Positions 8,231 through 17,734 of a stretch of 62,675 nucleotides of DNA are shown here, in pieces. This DNA is from Pedobacter borealis DSM 19626 (GTDB taxonomy: Bacteria > Bacteroidota > Bacteroidia > Sphingobacteriales > Sphingobacteriaceae). The first letter of the stretch is position 1. Every line of letters starts with the position of its first letter. The stretch spans positions 1 through 62,675 of the forward strand of contig NZ_JAUG01000017.1 of the NCBI RefSeq assembly GCF_000708285.2, read 5' to 3'. The notes beneath the pieces are model-generated. The model worked only from the letters and a program-made list of their open reading frames with translations. It had not been told where the DNA came from and made no database searches. A program made the translations under genes and the position numbers.

Positions 8231-10774
8231 ATGCGCTACTCCTCATTAATTCCTTTCCTATTAGTATTGTTAAGCCTCTCTGCCTTTGCAAAATTTAGCC
8301 CTCCTGTTAATGATGAACTGATAAACGCCATAAATATTACCAATACAAGTGCGTATTGCAGTGGCGATGCCGAATTTAATAATTTAGAAGCTACCCCGAG
8401 CAATTATAATAAAGGTTTAAACTGGCCAGCTATTGGAAAAGATGTTTGGTTTAAGTTTACGGCATCTAAATTTGATGTAAACATTTCTGTTAGTGGAAAA
8501 ATTAACGCCAATAGTACAAACACTTTAATTGATCCGTTGGTTGCCTTATATTCATTTGATGCAGCAACTGGTTCTATAAGCGAGTTACCCGGCACGCTGG
8601 CCACCTCAAACAATGTTAATTCTTTATACAAGGGCGCTTTAACGGTAGGACAGATTTACTATGTCAGGGTAAGCGCAGCAAACGATGTTACGGGCACTTT
8701 TAAACTTTGTATCGATAATTATTTTCCACCCATAAAACCAGGGCAAGATTGTGGAACATTTTCGGTACTATGCACAAAAGAAACATTTACCCAGTTAAAT
8801 GTAACTGGCTCCGGAGCAAACAATCACGAATCGGCTGGAACCTGCTTAGGTACAGAATCTAACTCTGCCTGGTATATGTTTAAAGCCTCTGCACCCGGCA
8901 ACTTCACTTTTGTAATCACACCTACAGTAACCACAAACGACATTGACTGGATTTTTTACGATTTAGGTGTGAACGGAGATTGTAGTAAAATAAATGCGGC
9001 GAATGCTATCCGATGTGCATCGGGCAGTGGCGTAACCTGTAGCCCCACCTATTATAAAACCGGCTTGAGCATGACTGAAACTGATTTGTCTGAATCGGCT
9101 GGTTGTCCGCCTGGTCAAAATGGCTTTGTAAAATATGTAGATCTAGAAAAGGATCATGTTTACGCGCTACTAATCGATAATTACACTGGAGGGAATAATG
9201 GCTTTACGCTAGAATTCGGTGGTACGGCAGATTTTGCTGGTCCAACTGCCGAGATTGATGTTAAGAAACTAAATCCATGTACCGATAGCCAGGCATATAT
9301 CTTCGAAAGCAGAGCACAGAATTTCGCTGCTTTAAAATGGTCTTTTGGTGAAGGTGCAAGCTTGGCTTCGGCCACAACGGCTGGGCCATTTACGGTAACA
9401 TACAATACCCCTGGAGAGAAAGTTGTGGTTTTAGAAGCAAAAGGCACAAACGGGTGCAATGTTGTAACTACACAAACTTTTATTGTAGCAAACACACCTG
9501 AAAAACCTGCTATAATGGCTTCAAATGTTAATTTATGCCAGGGAGATGTATTAAAATTATCAACTCCTTTTTTAAACTTAGCAAGCTACCACTGGTCAGG
9601 ACCGAATGGTTTTAGTTCAACACAACAAAATCCCGAAATCCAAGTAAGCGGAACAGAAATAGTTGGAACGTACAAACTTTATGTTCAGGTTGGAGATTGT
9701 GTGAGTGAGGTAAATTCGGTCGATATCTTGTCGGTCGATTTAAAACCTGAAGCAATGTTTTCGATTGAGGTTAATAATAAATGCGAAGCAAACCAGTCCT
9801 TTTCGTTTATCAATGCTTCTAAAAATTACACAAAGCTCACCTGGGATTTTGGCGCGGGTGTAAAAAGTCAGGTTGCCATCAATAACGACAGTAAAATATT
9901 AACTTTCAATGAGACAGGGCTTAAAACAATCACGCTGACAGTTGAAACCAATAATGGTTGTGTTTCTACTTTTACAAAAGATATTTTGGTAGAATTGAAG
10001 CCGGAAAAACCAGAAATCAGCATCAATCAGGCATTGTTTTGTTTAAAAGACATCATAAAATTAGCTGTACCGGCACAAGAAGGTGTCACTTATGCGTGGA
10101 GCGGGCCAAACAATTATAACGCAACTACAAATGCCATTGAAATTCCGGTAACAGATCTTAATCTGGCAGGTACGTACCAGGTTGTGTTAACATCAGGCTC
10201 TTGTAGCTCCGAACCAGCAATTATCGTTGTCCCGGCCATTGCCAGAATTCCTGTAGCTAAATTTTATACCGAACCTACCTTTAAGGTTAAGTTTTCTGCT
10301 CCAGTACCCATAACATTTACCAATGCATCGCTTTACGGGGATTTTTATGAATGGAATTTTGGCGATGGTTTTACCTCTGCAGAACAAAACCCCACCCATA
10401 TTTATCAAACCGATGGATTATTCAGAATTACTTTAACTGCATTTTCTAAAAACGGCTGTGCAAATTCAATTACCCAAGGCGACCTGATTATCAAAAAAAA
10501 TGCATCTACATTTGTTCCAAATGCATTTTCGCCAAATGGCGATGGGATTAATGATGAATTGGTTGTTGGTGTAACGAACCTCAAGAAATATAACATTCAT
10601 ATTTACAACCGCCTGGGCACCCAGGTTTTCTTTACCAATAACATATTTGAAAACTGGAACGGCACTTTTAAAGGTAATGAACTCCCTGTTGGTGTGTATT
10701 ATTACGTAATATTAGGCACTAACATAGCGAATAATATTGTTAAATATTCGGGTTCAATAACCCTCCTCAGGTAA
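8231..10774 (+). CDS. Secreted PKD-domain protein with gliding-type (T9SS) C-terminal sorting domain
   Basis: This is an 847-residue exported protein. A signal peptide covers about residues 1-20. A cysteine-containing jelly-roll-like region follows, then several PKD/Ig-like repeats from about residue 340 to 760, with WDFG, WNFGDG and YAWSGPN motifs. The last 90 residues form the gliding-motility-associated domain (PNAFSPNGDGINDE, IYNRLGTQVF, WNG, GVYYY), which is the type B sorting signal of the type IX secretion system. It is therefore probably a surface adhesin or envelope protein. No catalytic domain is recognised, and no partner gene lies next to it. Confidence 0.88.
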   Translation: MRYSSLIPFLLVLLSLSAFAKFSPPVNDELINAINITNTSAYCSGDAEFNNLEATPSNYNKGLNWPAIGKDVWFKFTASKFDVNISVSGKINANSTNTLIDPLVALYSFDAATGSISELPGTLATSNNVNSLYKGALTVGQIYYVRVSAANDVTGTFKLCIDNYFPPIKPGQDCGTFSVLCTKETFTQLNVTGSGANNHESAGTCLGTESNSAWYMFKASAPGNFTFVITPTVTTNDIDWIFYDLGVNGDCSKINAANAIRCASGSGVTCSPTYYKTGLSMTETDLSESAGCPPGQNGFVKYVDLEKDHVYALLIDNYTGGNNGFTLEFGGTADFAGPTAEIDVKKLNPCTDSQAYIFESRAQNFAALKWSFGEGASLASATTAGPFTVTYNTPGEKVVVLEAKGTNGCNVVTTQTFIVANTPEKPAIMASNVNLCQGDVLKLSTPFLNLASYHWSGPNGFSSTQQNPEIQVSGTEIVGTYKLYVQVGDCVSEVNSVDILSVDLKPEAMFSIEVNNKCEANQSFSFINASKNYTKLTWDFGAGVKSQVAINNDSKILTFNETGLKTITLTVETNNGCVSTFTKDILVELKPEKPEISINQALFCLKDIIKLAVPAQEGVTYAWSGPNNYNATTNAIEIPVTDLNLAGTYQVVLTSGSCSSEPAIIVVPAIARIPVAKFYTEPTFKVKFSAPVPITFTNASLYGDFYEWNFGDGFTSAEQNPTHIYQTDGLFRITLTAFSKNGCANSITQGDLIIKKNASTFVPNAFSPNGDGINDELVVGVTNLKKYNIHIYNRLGTQVFFTNNIFENWNGTFKGNELPVGVYYYVILGTNIANNIVKYSGSITLLR

Positions 10775-10800
10775 TTCAATAATGTATCCCGTTATAAACT

Positions 10801-12195
10801 TTAAGGTGCCTTAAATACTGTAGTGTCTTGAGCAACTTTAGGTACCGTGTAATTTCCGGTATCTAAACTAACTTTAGGCAATAGTTTCTTTATGCTGGCT
10901 AAATCTGCTTTACCTATCCCGGTATGATATACGTACAGAAATTTTAAATTTTTTAGTTTCTTTAATTGATTAATCCCTTTTGCAGTAATTTTTGTTCCAA
11001 CCAAACTCAATGATTGTAACTGATCTAAATCTTTCAACGATGCTAAACCTGCATCTGTGATCTGGCTATTATTTAGGTTTAACCTGGTTAGGTTTTTGCA
11101 ATCCTTTAGTGCAGTTAAAGTTTGATCGTTTACTTTATTATTTTCTAGCTTAAGCCAAAGGAGCTGTTTTTCGATTGATTTTATCAGATCCAAAACATCT
11201 TTACCCATCGATTGTGCATTGATAAAATTGGCCGAAAGGTAATTGGTATGCTGGGCAACCGGGAATATGGTAATCCCTGCATCAGTAAACTTTTTCAATA
11301 CTTTATTATCAACTGCCGAAACCTCTTCAGTTGGAATTTCGCTGGCTTTGATTTGTTCGGCCCCACTTTCGCCTTTTTGTAGGCTGGCTAAAATTGTTTT
11401 TATATTTTCTGGCTGAGGAAGATCTTTAAACTTCTTTTTAAAATCAACACCGGTATCAATCCACCATTTTAACAAGGCAATCTCATTGGTGGTAAGTTGT
11501 GGTTTTTCTTTAGGTGCCATATGGTCTTCATCACTTAATGGCAATAAAATCCGTTTCATCAACTCACTATCGTCGGCTTTACCCTTTACAATAGTATGTC
11601 CGTCTTCTCCACCTTTTAAAATATATTCTTCCTGGTCTAACCTTAGCTTGCCTTTCTGCTTTTCGCTGCCATGGCAACTATAACACCTATTTTGAAAGAG
11701 TGGTTGAATAGCATTTTGGTAAACAAAGGCTTCCTGAACATTAGGAATTGGTGGAATAGCTGCACCGCCTTTTGTACTGCCCGATTTTAACGGTGCGGTT
11801 AAATAATCAGAACCATGGGTTAAAGAACCTCCTAAATGCCCTGTAATTGAAATGAGCGCTATGAGAACCACCGCTATTGTACCTAGTATGGCATTTGATT
11901 TAACCTTTTGGTAAATAATCCATAATATAAAAGATAAAACAGCAACACTGATTCCCATCCATTGGTGATTACTCACGAGTTTACCGTCATAATCGCCACC
12001 ATTGGCCAATAAATAACCAGTAATGCAAGATACTACAGCACTTAACGCACCTAAAAGCAGCATAATAGGAATGGCTGGTTTTAGGTTGATAAACTTTGCA
12101 GCAGATGATAAGAGAATACAAATACAGCCAAGCAACAAAATTCCGATAGGAAGGTGTACAAAAACTGGGTGAAAGCGGCCGAAGAACTCTAACAT
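10801..12195 (-). CDS. DUF2231 membrane protein with c-type cytochrome and leucine-rich repeats
   Basis: This 464-residue protein has four transmembrane segments in residues 1-125, beginning with the FFGRFHPVFVHLPIGI signature of DUF2231. A planctomycete-type cytochrome c domain follows at about 160-250, with heme motif CYSCHG and later MAPKEKP. Residues about 330-445 are leucine-rich repeats (LTRLNLNNSQITDAGL and similar). It should be an inner-membrane protein with its heme and LRR parts outside the cytoplasm. It is the last gene of a four-gene minus-strand operon, only 1 bp after the isomerase gene. Role in electron transfer is inferred. Confidence 0.86.
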   Translation of the reverse strand: MLEFFGRFHPVFVHLPIGILLLGCICILLSSAAKFINLKPAIPIMLLLGALSAVVSCITGYLLANGGDYDGKLVSNHQWMGISVAVLSFILWIIYQKVKSNAILGTIAVVLIALISITGHLGGSLTHGSDYLTAPLKSGSTKGGAAIPPIPNVQEAFVYQNAIQPLFQNRCYSCHGSEKQKGKLRLDQEEYILKGGEDGHTIVKGKADDSELMKRILLPLSDEDHMAPKEKPQLTTNEIALLKWWIDTGVDFKKKFKDLPQPENIKTILASLQKGESGAEQIKASEIPTEEVSAVDNKVLKKFTDAGITIFPVAQHTNYLSANFINAQSMGKDVLDLIKSIEKQLLWLKLENNKVNDQTLTALKDCKNLTRLNLNNSQITDAGLASLKDLDQLQSLSLVGTKITAKGINQLKKLKNLKFLYVYHTGIGKADLASIKKLLPKVSLDTGNYTVPKVAQDTTVFKAP

Positions 12196-12196
12196 C

Positions 12197-13129
12197 TTAT
12201 TGATATCTCTTTCTTAATAAATTCATCATGTAAACATTTATTGCCCATTGATCGGCAAGGGGTTGGCGCGTATAAGGCAGGGTAGGCATATAATCAGCCG
12301 GACCAAATTCGGTAAGAATAGTCATACGTTCGCCGTTTTTCTTTTTACGTGCTATAATTTTATCCCACCAGGCCAGGTGCGCTTCTACCACTTTTGTCCA
12401 TTCTGGTGCCCGTGGATCATTTACCTGTGGCCCTTCGGGGTGCCCAACCCGCGAGTGGATATGTTCTGCCTTTTCTAAAATAAAATCGATGGTTTGTTTC
12501 TGATCAGATAATAAACTTTCGTGCACATTGCACCAATGCGAAATATCTAAAGTGAATTTCAATTCTGGATTTTTCTCAGCAAAATTTTTAGCAACATGTG
12601 CAGCAAACATCATACGGCTACGATGCGTTTCGTGATAAACCGGTATGCCCGACGATTTGCTCTTGGCCGTTGCGTAATCGATGATCTGTTTATTTTCTTC
12701 GTAAGTGAAATAATCTTTTCCCGAATGGCAATTGATGTAAACAGGTTTTTGATAAGTATTGGCACAAATAGCATCTAAACTTTTTTTGAAAGAAGCTAAG
12801 TGCTCAGTTATGTTCGACTGTGATCCGGCGCATAAAAATCCGATTTCCAGTTTATATTTCTTAACCGCATCAAAAAGTTCTTTTATCGCTTTGTCCTCAC
12901 CAGGCCACCATACTTCAATGCCTTCATATCCTTCTTTTTTGGCTGCTGCGCAAAACTCATCTCTTGTACCTCCAAAACCCCAATCGGTTTGCATAAATAA
13001 TAATTCGTAACCCGCTTTTGCTTTAATACTTTTAAGTTCGTTGGCGCTCATGTTTTGGATGGGGGCTAAAATTGATGCCGCCGTTACAACAGCTGTATTT
13101 TGTAAGAATTTCCTTCTGGTTTGGTTCAT
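12197..13129 (-). CDS. Sugar phosphate isomerase/epimerase-like TIM-barrel protein, exported
   Basis: This 310-residue protein starts with TRRKFLQNTAVVTAASILAP, which looks like a twin-arginine signal. The rest fits the AP-endonuclease-2/xylose isomerase-like barrel family, with metal-ligand type residues in INCHSG, YHETHRSR, LDISHWC and ILTEFGP. Members isomerise or epimerise sugars, inositols or keto-sugars; several relatives in Bacteroidetes are periplasmic. It lies in the DUF1553-DUF1501 operon, 123 bp after the DUF1501 gene and 1 bp before the DUF2231 gene. The substrate is not known. Confidence 0.85.
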   Translation of the reverse strand: MNQTRRKFLQNTAVVTAASILAPIQNMSANELKSIKAKAGYELLFMQTDWGFGGTRDEFCAAAKKEGYEGIEVWWPGEDKAIKELFDAVKKYKLEIGFLCAGSQSNITEHLASFKKSLDAICANTYQKPVYINCHSGKDYFTYEENKQIIDYATAKSKSSGIPVYHETHRSRMMFAAHVAKNFAEKNPELKFTLDISHWCNVHESLLSDQKQTIDFILEKAEHIHSRVGHPEGPQVNDPRAPEWTKVVEAHLAWWDKIIARKKKNGERMTILTEFGPADYMPTLPYTRQPLADQWAINVYMMNLLRKRYQ

Positions 13130-13252
13130 TGGTTCACTTGTTGTTGGTTCATTTGTAGATTGGGCATTAGTTTATTGGTAACTGCCAATTGAAAATTGGT
13201 CATTGGGTTAATCGGTTAATAGACTGTAGACTCAGGACTTCCGACTCCTGAC

Positions 13253-14764
13253 TTAAGCTACAATCTCTGATATGACCTTACCTGCTACATCAGTTAACCT
13301 AAACGGTCGTCCCTGGAAAGGATAGGTAAATTGTTCGTGATCGAAGCCCAACTGGTTTAAAATAGTGGCTTGAATATCAAAAGCATCAACTTTTCCGCTT
13401 ACGGCACTATAGCCAATTTCATCTGTTTCGCCGTGTGTAAATCCTTTTTTCACACCTCCGCCGGCCATCCATATGGTAAATGCTTCTGTATGGTGATCTC
13501 TACCTTTAAATGGATTTTGAATACCATTTCTGTTTTCCATCATTGGCGTACGCCCAAATTCGCCACCCCAAACTACCAGGGTTTCTTCTAATAAACCGCG
13601 TTGTTTTAAATCGAGCAATAAAGCGGTAATTGGCCTGTCAATGGTTCTGCATTTATTCTTCAGTCCGATATTAAGTGAATTGTTTGGGCTATCTCCGTGT
13701 GCATCCCAGCCCCAATCGAATAACTGAATATAACGTACGCCTTTTTCTACCAGTTTACGGGCAAGTAGTACATTATTGGCAAAACAAGCTTTACCAGGTT
13801 GCGTACCATACATTTCGTGTATGTAGGCAGGTTCATCATTGATATTCATCACCTCTGGTGCCGAAATCTGCATGCGGTAAGCCATTTCATACTGTGCTAT
13901 CCGCGATAAAATCTCGGGATCGTTATACTCCTGATATTGTTGCTCGTTGGCTTTATTAATGGCATCGATAGAGGCTTTTCTCAAATCGCGGTTCATTCCA
14001 TCGGGATCTTTAATAAACAGTACCGGATCTCCTTCACTCCGGCATTGTACACCTTGATAAACAGAGGGTAAAAAGCCACTTCCCCAAACGCTTTTTCCGG
14101 CATCCGGGAAACTTCCCCCACTGGTAAGCACTACATATCCTGGTAAATTCTGGTTTTCTGATCCTAAACCATAGGTTACCCAGCTTCCCATACTTGGCCT
14201 GCCCAATCGCGGTGAACCTGTATGCACCAAGAGCTGCGCCGGAGCATGGTTAAATTGATCTGTTTTTACAGCTTTCAAAAAGCTTACCTCATCTACCATG
14301 GTAGAAAAGTGCGGTAAATTATCACTCACCAAGGCTCCTGACTGGCCATATTTGGCAAAATTAGCCTGTGGACCCAACATTTTAGGTACCCCGGTTATAA
14401 AAGCAAATTTTTTCCCGGCGAGTAATGATGGAGGGCAGTCCTGGCCGTCCATTTTCATGAGCTCTGGCTTAAAATCAAACAATTCTAATTGAGATGGAGC
14501 ACCTGCCATGTGCAAATAAATTACACTTCGGGCCTTACCTACAAGTGGTGGCGATTTAGGCAATAACGGGTGTGCAGGATCGTAAGCGATCTTTGTTTGT
14601 GGACTCGAAAAAAGATTACCGCAGCTACCCAATAACGAACCCATTGCCAAAGCACCCAAACCCATCGCACTTTCTTTTAAAAAATGGCGTCGCGAGTGCA
14701 GGCGTGCATTTGCTTCATGTGCTTCTTTAATTAACCTATGTGCGTTTAATTCGTCTCTTGTCAT
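13253..14764 (-). CDS. DUF1501 protein (sulfatase-like fold, Tat-type leader)
   Basis: This 503-residue protein belongs to the DUF1501 family, abundant in planctomycetes and found next to DUF1549/DUF1553 cytochromes. An SRRHFLKESAMGLGALAMG stretch near residues 24-42 resembles a Tat signal with a following GSCG. Family members have an alkaline-phosphatase-like fold; the segments WGGEFGRTP and GRDHHTEAF are typical. It begins 11 bp after the upstream DUF1553 gene, so the two are co-transcribed. Biochemical function is unestablished, though the strict pairing suggests a shared extracytoplasmic complex. Confidence 0.9.
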   Translation of the reverse strand: MTRDELNAHRLIKEAHEANARLHSRRHFLKESAMGLGALAMGSLLGSCGNLFSSPQTKIAYDPAHPLLPKSPPLVGKARSVIYLHMAGAPSQLELFDFKPELMKMDGQDCPPSLLAGKKFAFITGVPKMLGPQANFAKYGQSGALVSDNLPHFSTMVDEVSFLKAVKTDQFNHAPAQLLVHTGSPRLGRPSMGSWVTYGLGSENQNLPGYVVLTSGGSFPDAGKSVWGSGFLPSVYQGVQCRSEGDPVLFIKDPDGMNRDLRKASIDAINKANEQQYQEYNDPEILSRIAQYEMAYRMQISAPEVMNINDEPAYIHEMYGTQPGKACFANNVLLARKLVEKGVRYIQLFDWGWDAHGDSPNNSLNIGLKNKCRTIDRPITALLLDLKQRGLLEETLVVWGGEFGRTPMMENRNGIQNPFKGRDHHTEAFTIWMAGGGVKKGFTHGETDEIGYSAVSGKVDAFDIQATILNQLGFDHEQFTYPFQGRPFRLTDVAGKVISEIVA

Positions 14765-14775
14765 AACCGATCAAA

Positions 14776-17514
14776 TCAATTTTTGGTAACCACTTCATCC
14801 AGGTTAAGCATTGCATTGGCTACCAGTACCATTGCTGCTTCTTCTGGCTTAAATTTCTTTTGTTTATCGCCCATAAATGCCGATACACTTGCCGAATTTT
14901 TTCTAAACTCGCCAAAAGCCTTGTCATACAGGTCTTCGAATACTTTTAACCTATTTTGAGGGATCGTTTTATATAAGATCAATTCATAGCCCTTGGCAAT
15001 TTTAGATCTGCTGGTGCTTCCTCCTACTTTTTCCATGCGTAGCGCCAGTTTTCTTGCCAAATCGATATAAACACTATCATTTAAGGTTACCAGGGCCTGT
15101 AATGGGGTATTGGTTCGTATACGGCGCGGACTACAAACCACTCTCGATGCTCCATCAAAGGCAATAGCTGATGGATATGGGGCTGTTCTTTTCCAATAGG
15201 TATAAATTCCCCTGCGGTATTGTTCTTCCCCACCACTTAGCACCCATTTAGCGCCACTATAAGGCGAAAACCAAATTCCTTCAGGTTGCCAGGGCATTAC
15301 TGGTGGTCCGTACATTTTATTACTTAATACCCCGCAAACGGCAAGACTCTGATCTCTGATTTGCTCAGCACTTAACCTGATCCGCGAACCCCTGGCGTAA
15401 AACTTATTAAACAGATCTTTTTCTTTCAGCTCTTCGGTTACCTTACTATCTTGTCTGTAAGTAGCCATCATCACCAGTTCCTTCAACATTTTTTTAACGC
15501 TCCAGTTGTATTTGTACATAAACTGATAAGCCATAAAATCTAAAAGTTCCTGGTGGGTAGGCGCCATTCCCTGGGTGCCCATATCTTCTAAAGTTTCTAC
15601 CAAACCGGCGCCGTATAACTGCTCCCATAATCGGTTCACCATTGTTCTCGATACAAGAGGGTTTCTTTTATCGGTAAGCCACATGGCTAAACCCATCCTG
15701 TTATTAGGTGCATTTTTAGGCATAGCAAAAGCCAAAGAATTAGGTACACCAACTTTAACTTCTTTGCCTTTCGAAGTCCACGCACCGCGCTCAAACACAT
15801 AGTTTTTGCGCTGCATGCTCAATGGATTTTCGACCATAATCGGCGTTGTTGGCACTTTTGCATTCATTAAATCAGTAAATCTTTTTTTATTGGCCACATA
15901 CTCAGGCTTGCCTTTTCCGGGAAACTGTTTGGTAAAATAAAACCAATCGAAGTACACCATAAATTCGTCAGGATTTTTTACCGAAGGATTGGTGTACTTT
16001 AAATACACATCCTTTACCCCGCTTTGCTTTGCAAAATCTACTTCTACATTTTCATAATCTTTAGTTTGGGCGAGTTTCCACGATTTTACAACAGGGCCGT
16101 TTGGTGAGCCTAAATGTAAACTCATTGTACCATCAGGTTTACTGCAGTTGTAGCGGAAAATCAATTGGTCAACATTTTCAAGGTTTACAGATTTTAACCT
16201 TGCAGATGAGCTATTTTTAAAATAAAGTGCAATGTTATGATTACCGATTACTGAATTCACCAATTCATCGGCCGTTGTAGAGTTTATTGCCGGCTGACCA
16301 GTTTTTAAGAATAAATCAACTTCGGCAGCTCTTTCTTTACCCGCAACAGTTTTAACCCAGCTGGTTAAATGATTGAGCTCGTTTTTAAGACTATCATTAA
16401 AATCTTTAAGTAATGGGTATTCTGCAGAAACGTCTTCATCTCTTGTATTATTAAAATACGACATGAATTTATAATACTCATCATGTTTAAAGGGATCGTA
16501 TGGGTGGCTATGGCATTGTACACAAGAGAAAGTTGTACTCATTAACCCTTCCCACGTGGCATTTACACGATCTAAAACCGCCGCCGTTCTAAATTCTTCA
16601 TTATTGGTCCCCCCCTCATCGTTGGTTGGCGTATTTCTGCTAAAAGCCGTAGCAATATATTGGGCATCGGTTGGATTTGGAAATAAATCTCCGGCAATCT
16701 GATCGGTAATAAATCGATCATATGGCATATCGCGGTTAAAGGCTTTAATCACCCAGTCGCGATAACTCCAGATATTTCGGTTAGGATCACTCTCGTAGCC
16801 TTTAGTATCAGCATAACGTGCTATATCCAGCCACATCGATGCCCAGCGCTCGCCAAATTTAGGCGAAGCCAGCAAACTATCAACCAGCACATTGTAGGCT
16901 GCCTGTTCGTCTTTACTGCTTAAATAAAATTTGGCCAGTTTATCTGATGGGTAAGTACCGATCAGATCTAAACTTACCCTTCTCAATAGGGTAGCCTTAT
17001 CAGCAGTTTTAGATGGCTCAAGTTTATTTTCCTCAAGCTTTGCAAAAATAAATTTATCCAGATCGTTGCGTATCCAATCATTATCCACATCTGGCAATTC
17101 AGTCGGCTTTACACTAACATAAGCCCAATGGTTGCCCCATTTTGCGCCTTGTTTTATCCAGCCACTCAAAATATCAATTTCATCATTATTTAAAGCGGGG
17201 TGCTTATATGGCATCCTTTCTTCAGGATCGTTTGATTTTAAGCGTTTGATAAATTCACTATCCTCCGGATTGCCTGGAATAATTGCCGGTTTGCCGCTTT
17301 TGGTTTTAGCCAAAGCCTCTTCCCTAAACAACACGCTAAAACCGCCTTGTTGTTTAACCCCACCGTGACAGGAGATACATTTTTTATTTAAAATGGGCTT
17401 AACCTGCGTGTTAAAATCGATCGGTTTCTCCGACGAGAAAAGCGAAAAGGCTATTAAGGTAATCACAACCAGCACAAAGCCTGTTGCAAATAATATTTTC
17501 TTTTTCAATAACAT
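14776..17514 (-). CDS. Planctomycete-type cytochrome c with DUF1549 and DUF1553 domains
   Basis: This 912-residue exported protein has an N-terminal membrane anchor or signal (about residues 5-25). A PSCyt1 heme domain follows with CISCHGG at about 48-54 and MPYKHP near residue 102. A DUF1549 domain covers about 135-340 and ends with a second heme-like motif, CVQCHSHPYDPF. DUF1553 fills about 600-870. It is the first gene of a four-gene operon. Families of this architecture are typical of planctomycetes and are regularly linked to DUF1501. A redox role on sugars or polysaccharide derivatives is suspected from context, not proven. Confidence 0.92.
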   Translation of the reverse strand: MLLKKKILFATGFVLVVITLIAFSLFSSEKPIDFNTQVKPILNKKCISCHGGVKQQGGFSVLFREEALAKTKSGKPAIIPGNPEDSEFIKRLKSNDPEERMPYKHPALNNDEIDILSGWIKQGAKWGNHWAYVSVKPTELPDVDNDWIRNDLDKFIFAKLEENKLEPSKTADKATLLRRVSLDLIGTYPSDKLAKFYLSSKDEQAAYNVLVDSLLASPKFGERWASMWLDIARYADTKGYESDPNRNIWSYRDWVIKAFNRDMPYDRFITDQIAGDLFPNPTDAQYIATAFSRNTPTNDEGGTNNEEFRTAAVLDRVNATWEGLMSTTFSCVQCHSHPYDPFKHDEYYKFMSYFNNTRDEDVSAEYPLLKDFNDSLKNELNHLTSWVKTVAGKERAAEVDLFLKTGQPAINSTTADELVNSVIGNHNIALYFKNSSSARLKSVNLENVDQLIFRYNCSKPDGTMSLHLGSPNGPVVKSWKLAQTKDYENVEVDFAKQSGVKDVYLKYTNPSVKNPDEFMVYFDWFYFTKQFPGKGKPEYVANKKRFTDLMNAKVPTTPIMVENPLSMQRKNYVFERGAWTSKGKEVKVGVPNSLAFAMPKNAPNNRMGLAMWLTDKRNPLVSRTMVNRLWEQLYGAGLVETLEDMGTQGMAPTHQELLDFMAYQFMYKYNWSVKKMLKELVMMATYRQDSKVTEELKEKDLFNKFYARGSRIRLSAEQIRDQSLAVCGVLSNKMYGPPVMPWQPEGIWFSPYSGAKWVLSGGEEQYRRGIYTYWKRTAPYPSAIAFDGASRVVCSPRRIRTNTPLQALVTLNDSVYIDLARKLALRMEKVGGSTSRSKIAKGYELILYKTIPQNRLKVFEDLYDKAFGEFRKNSASVSAFMGDKQKKFKPEEAAMVLVANAMLNLDEVVTKN

Positions 17515-17551
17515 TTTGGTTAGAATAAATTTAAGCTAATCTTTAGGCCTC

Positions 17552-17572
17552 TTAACTTGTACACTAAGTTAA
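17552..17572. promoter_or_regulatory. Inverted repeat in the AraC/DUF1553 divergent promoter region
   Basis: TTAACTT and AAGTTAA form perfect 7-bp arms around a 7-bp centre, 38 bp upstream of the cytochrome operon start and 163 bp upstream of the araC-type gene. The position suits an operator for the divergent regulator. This is inference from symmetry and position only. Confidence 0.35.
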
Positions 17573-17734
17573 ATTATGCTAAACATTTATCAAAAATTAC
17601 AACAGAGGCGACTGTTAGACTTAAATCGATAAGATTTCGCTTCCTTTAAACCAAATATCAATAAAAAAATAAAACACAAAAATGTATTAACTTGCTCAAA
17701 AAATGGATTATCTTACTTTTTATTAAGATTAGCA

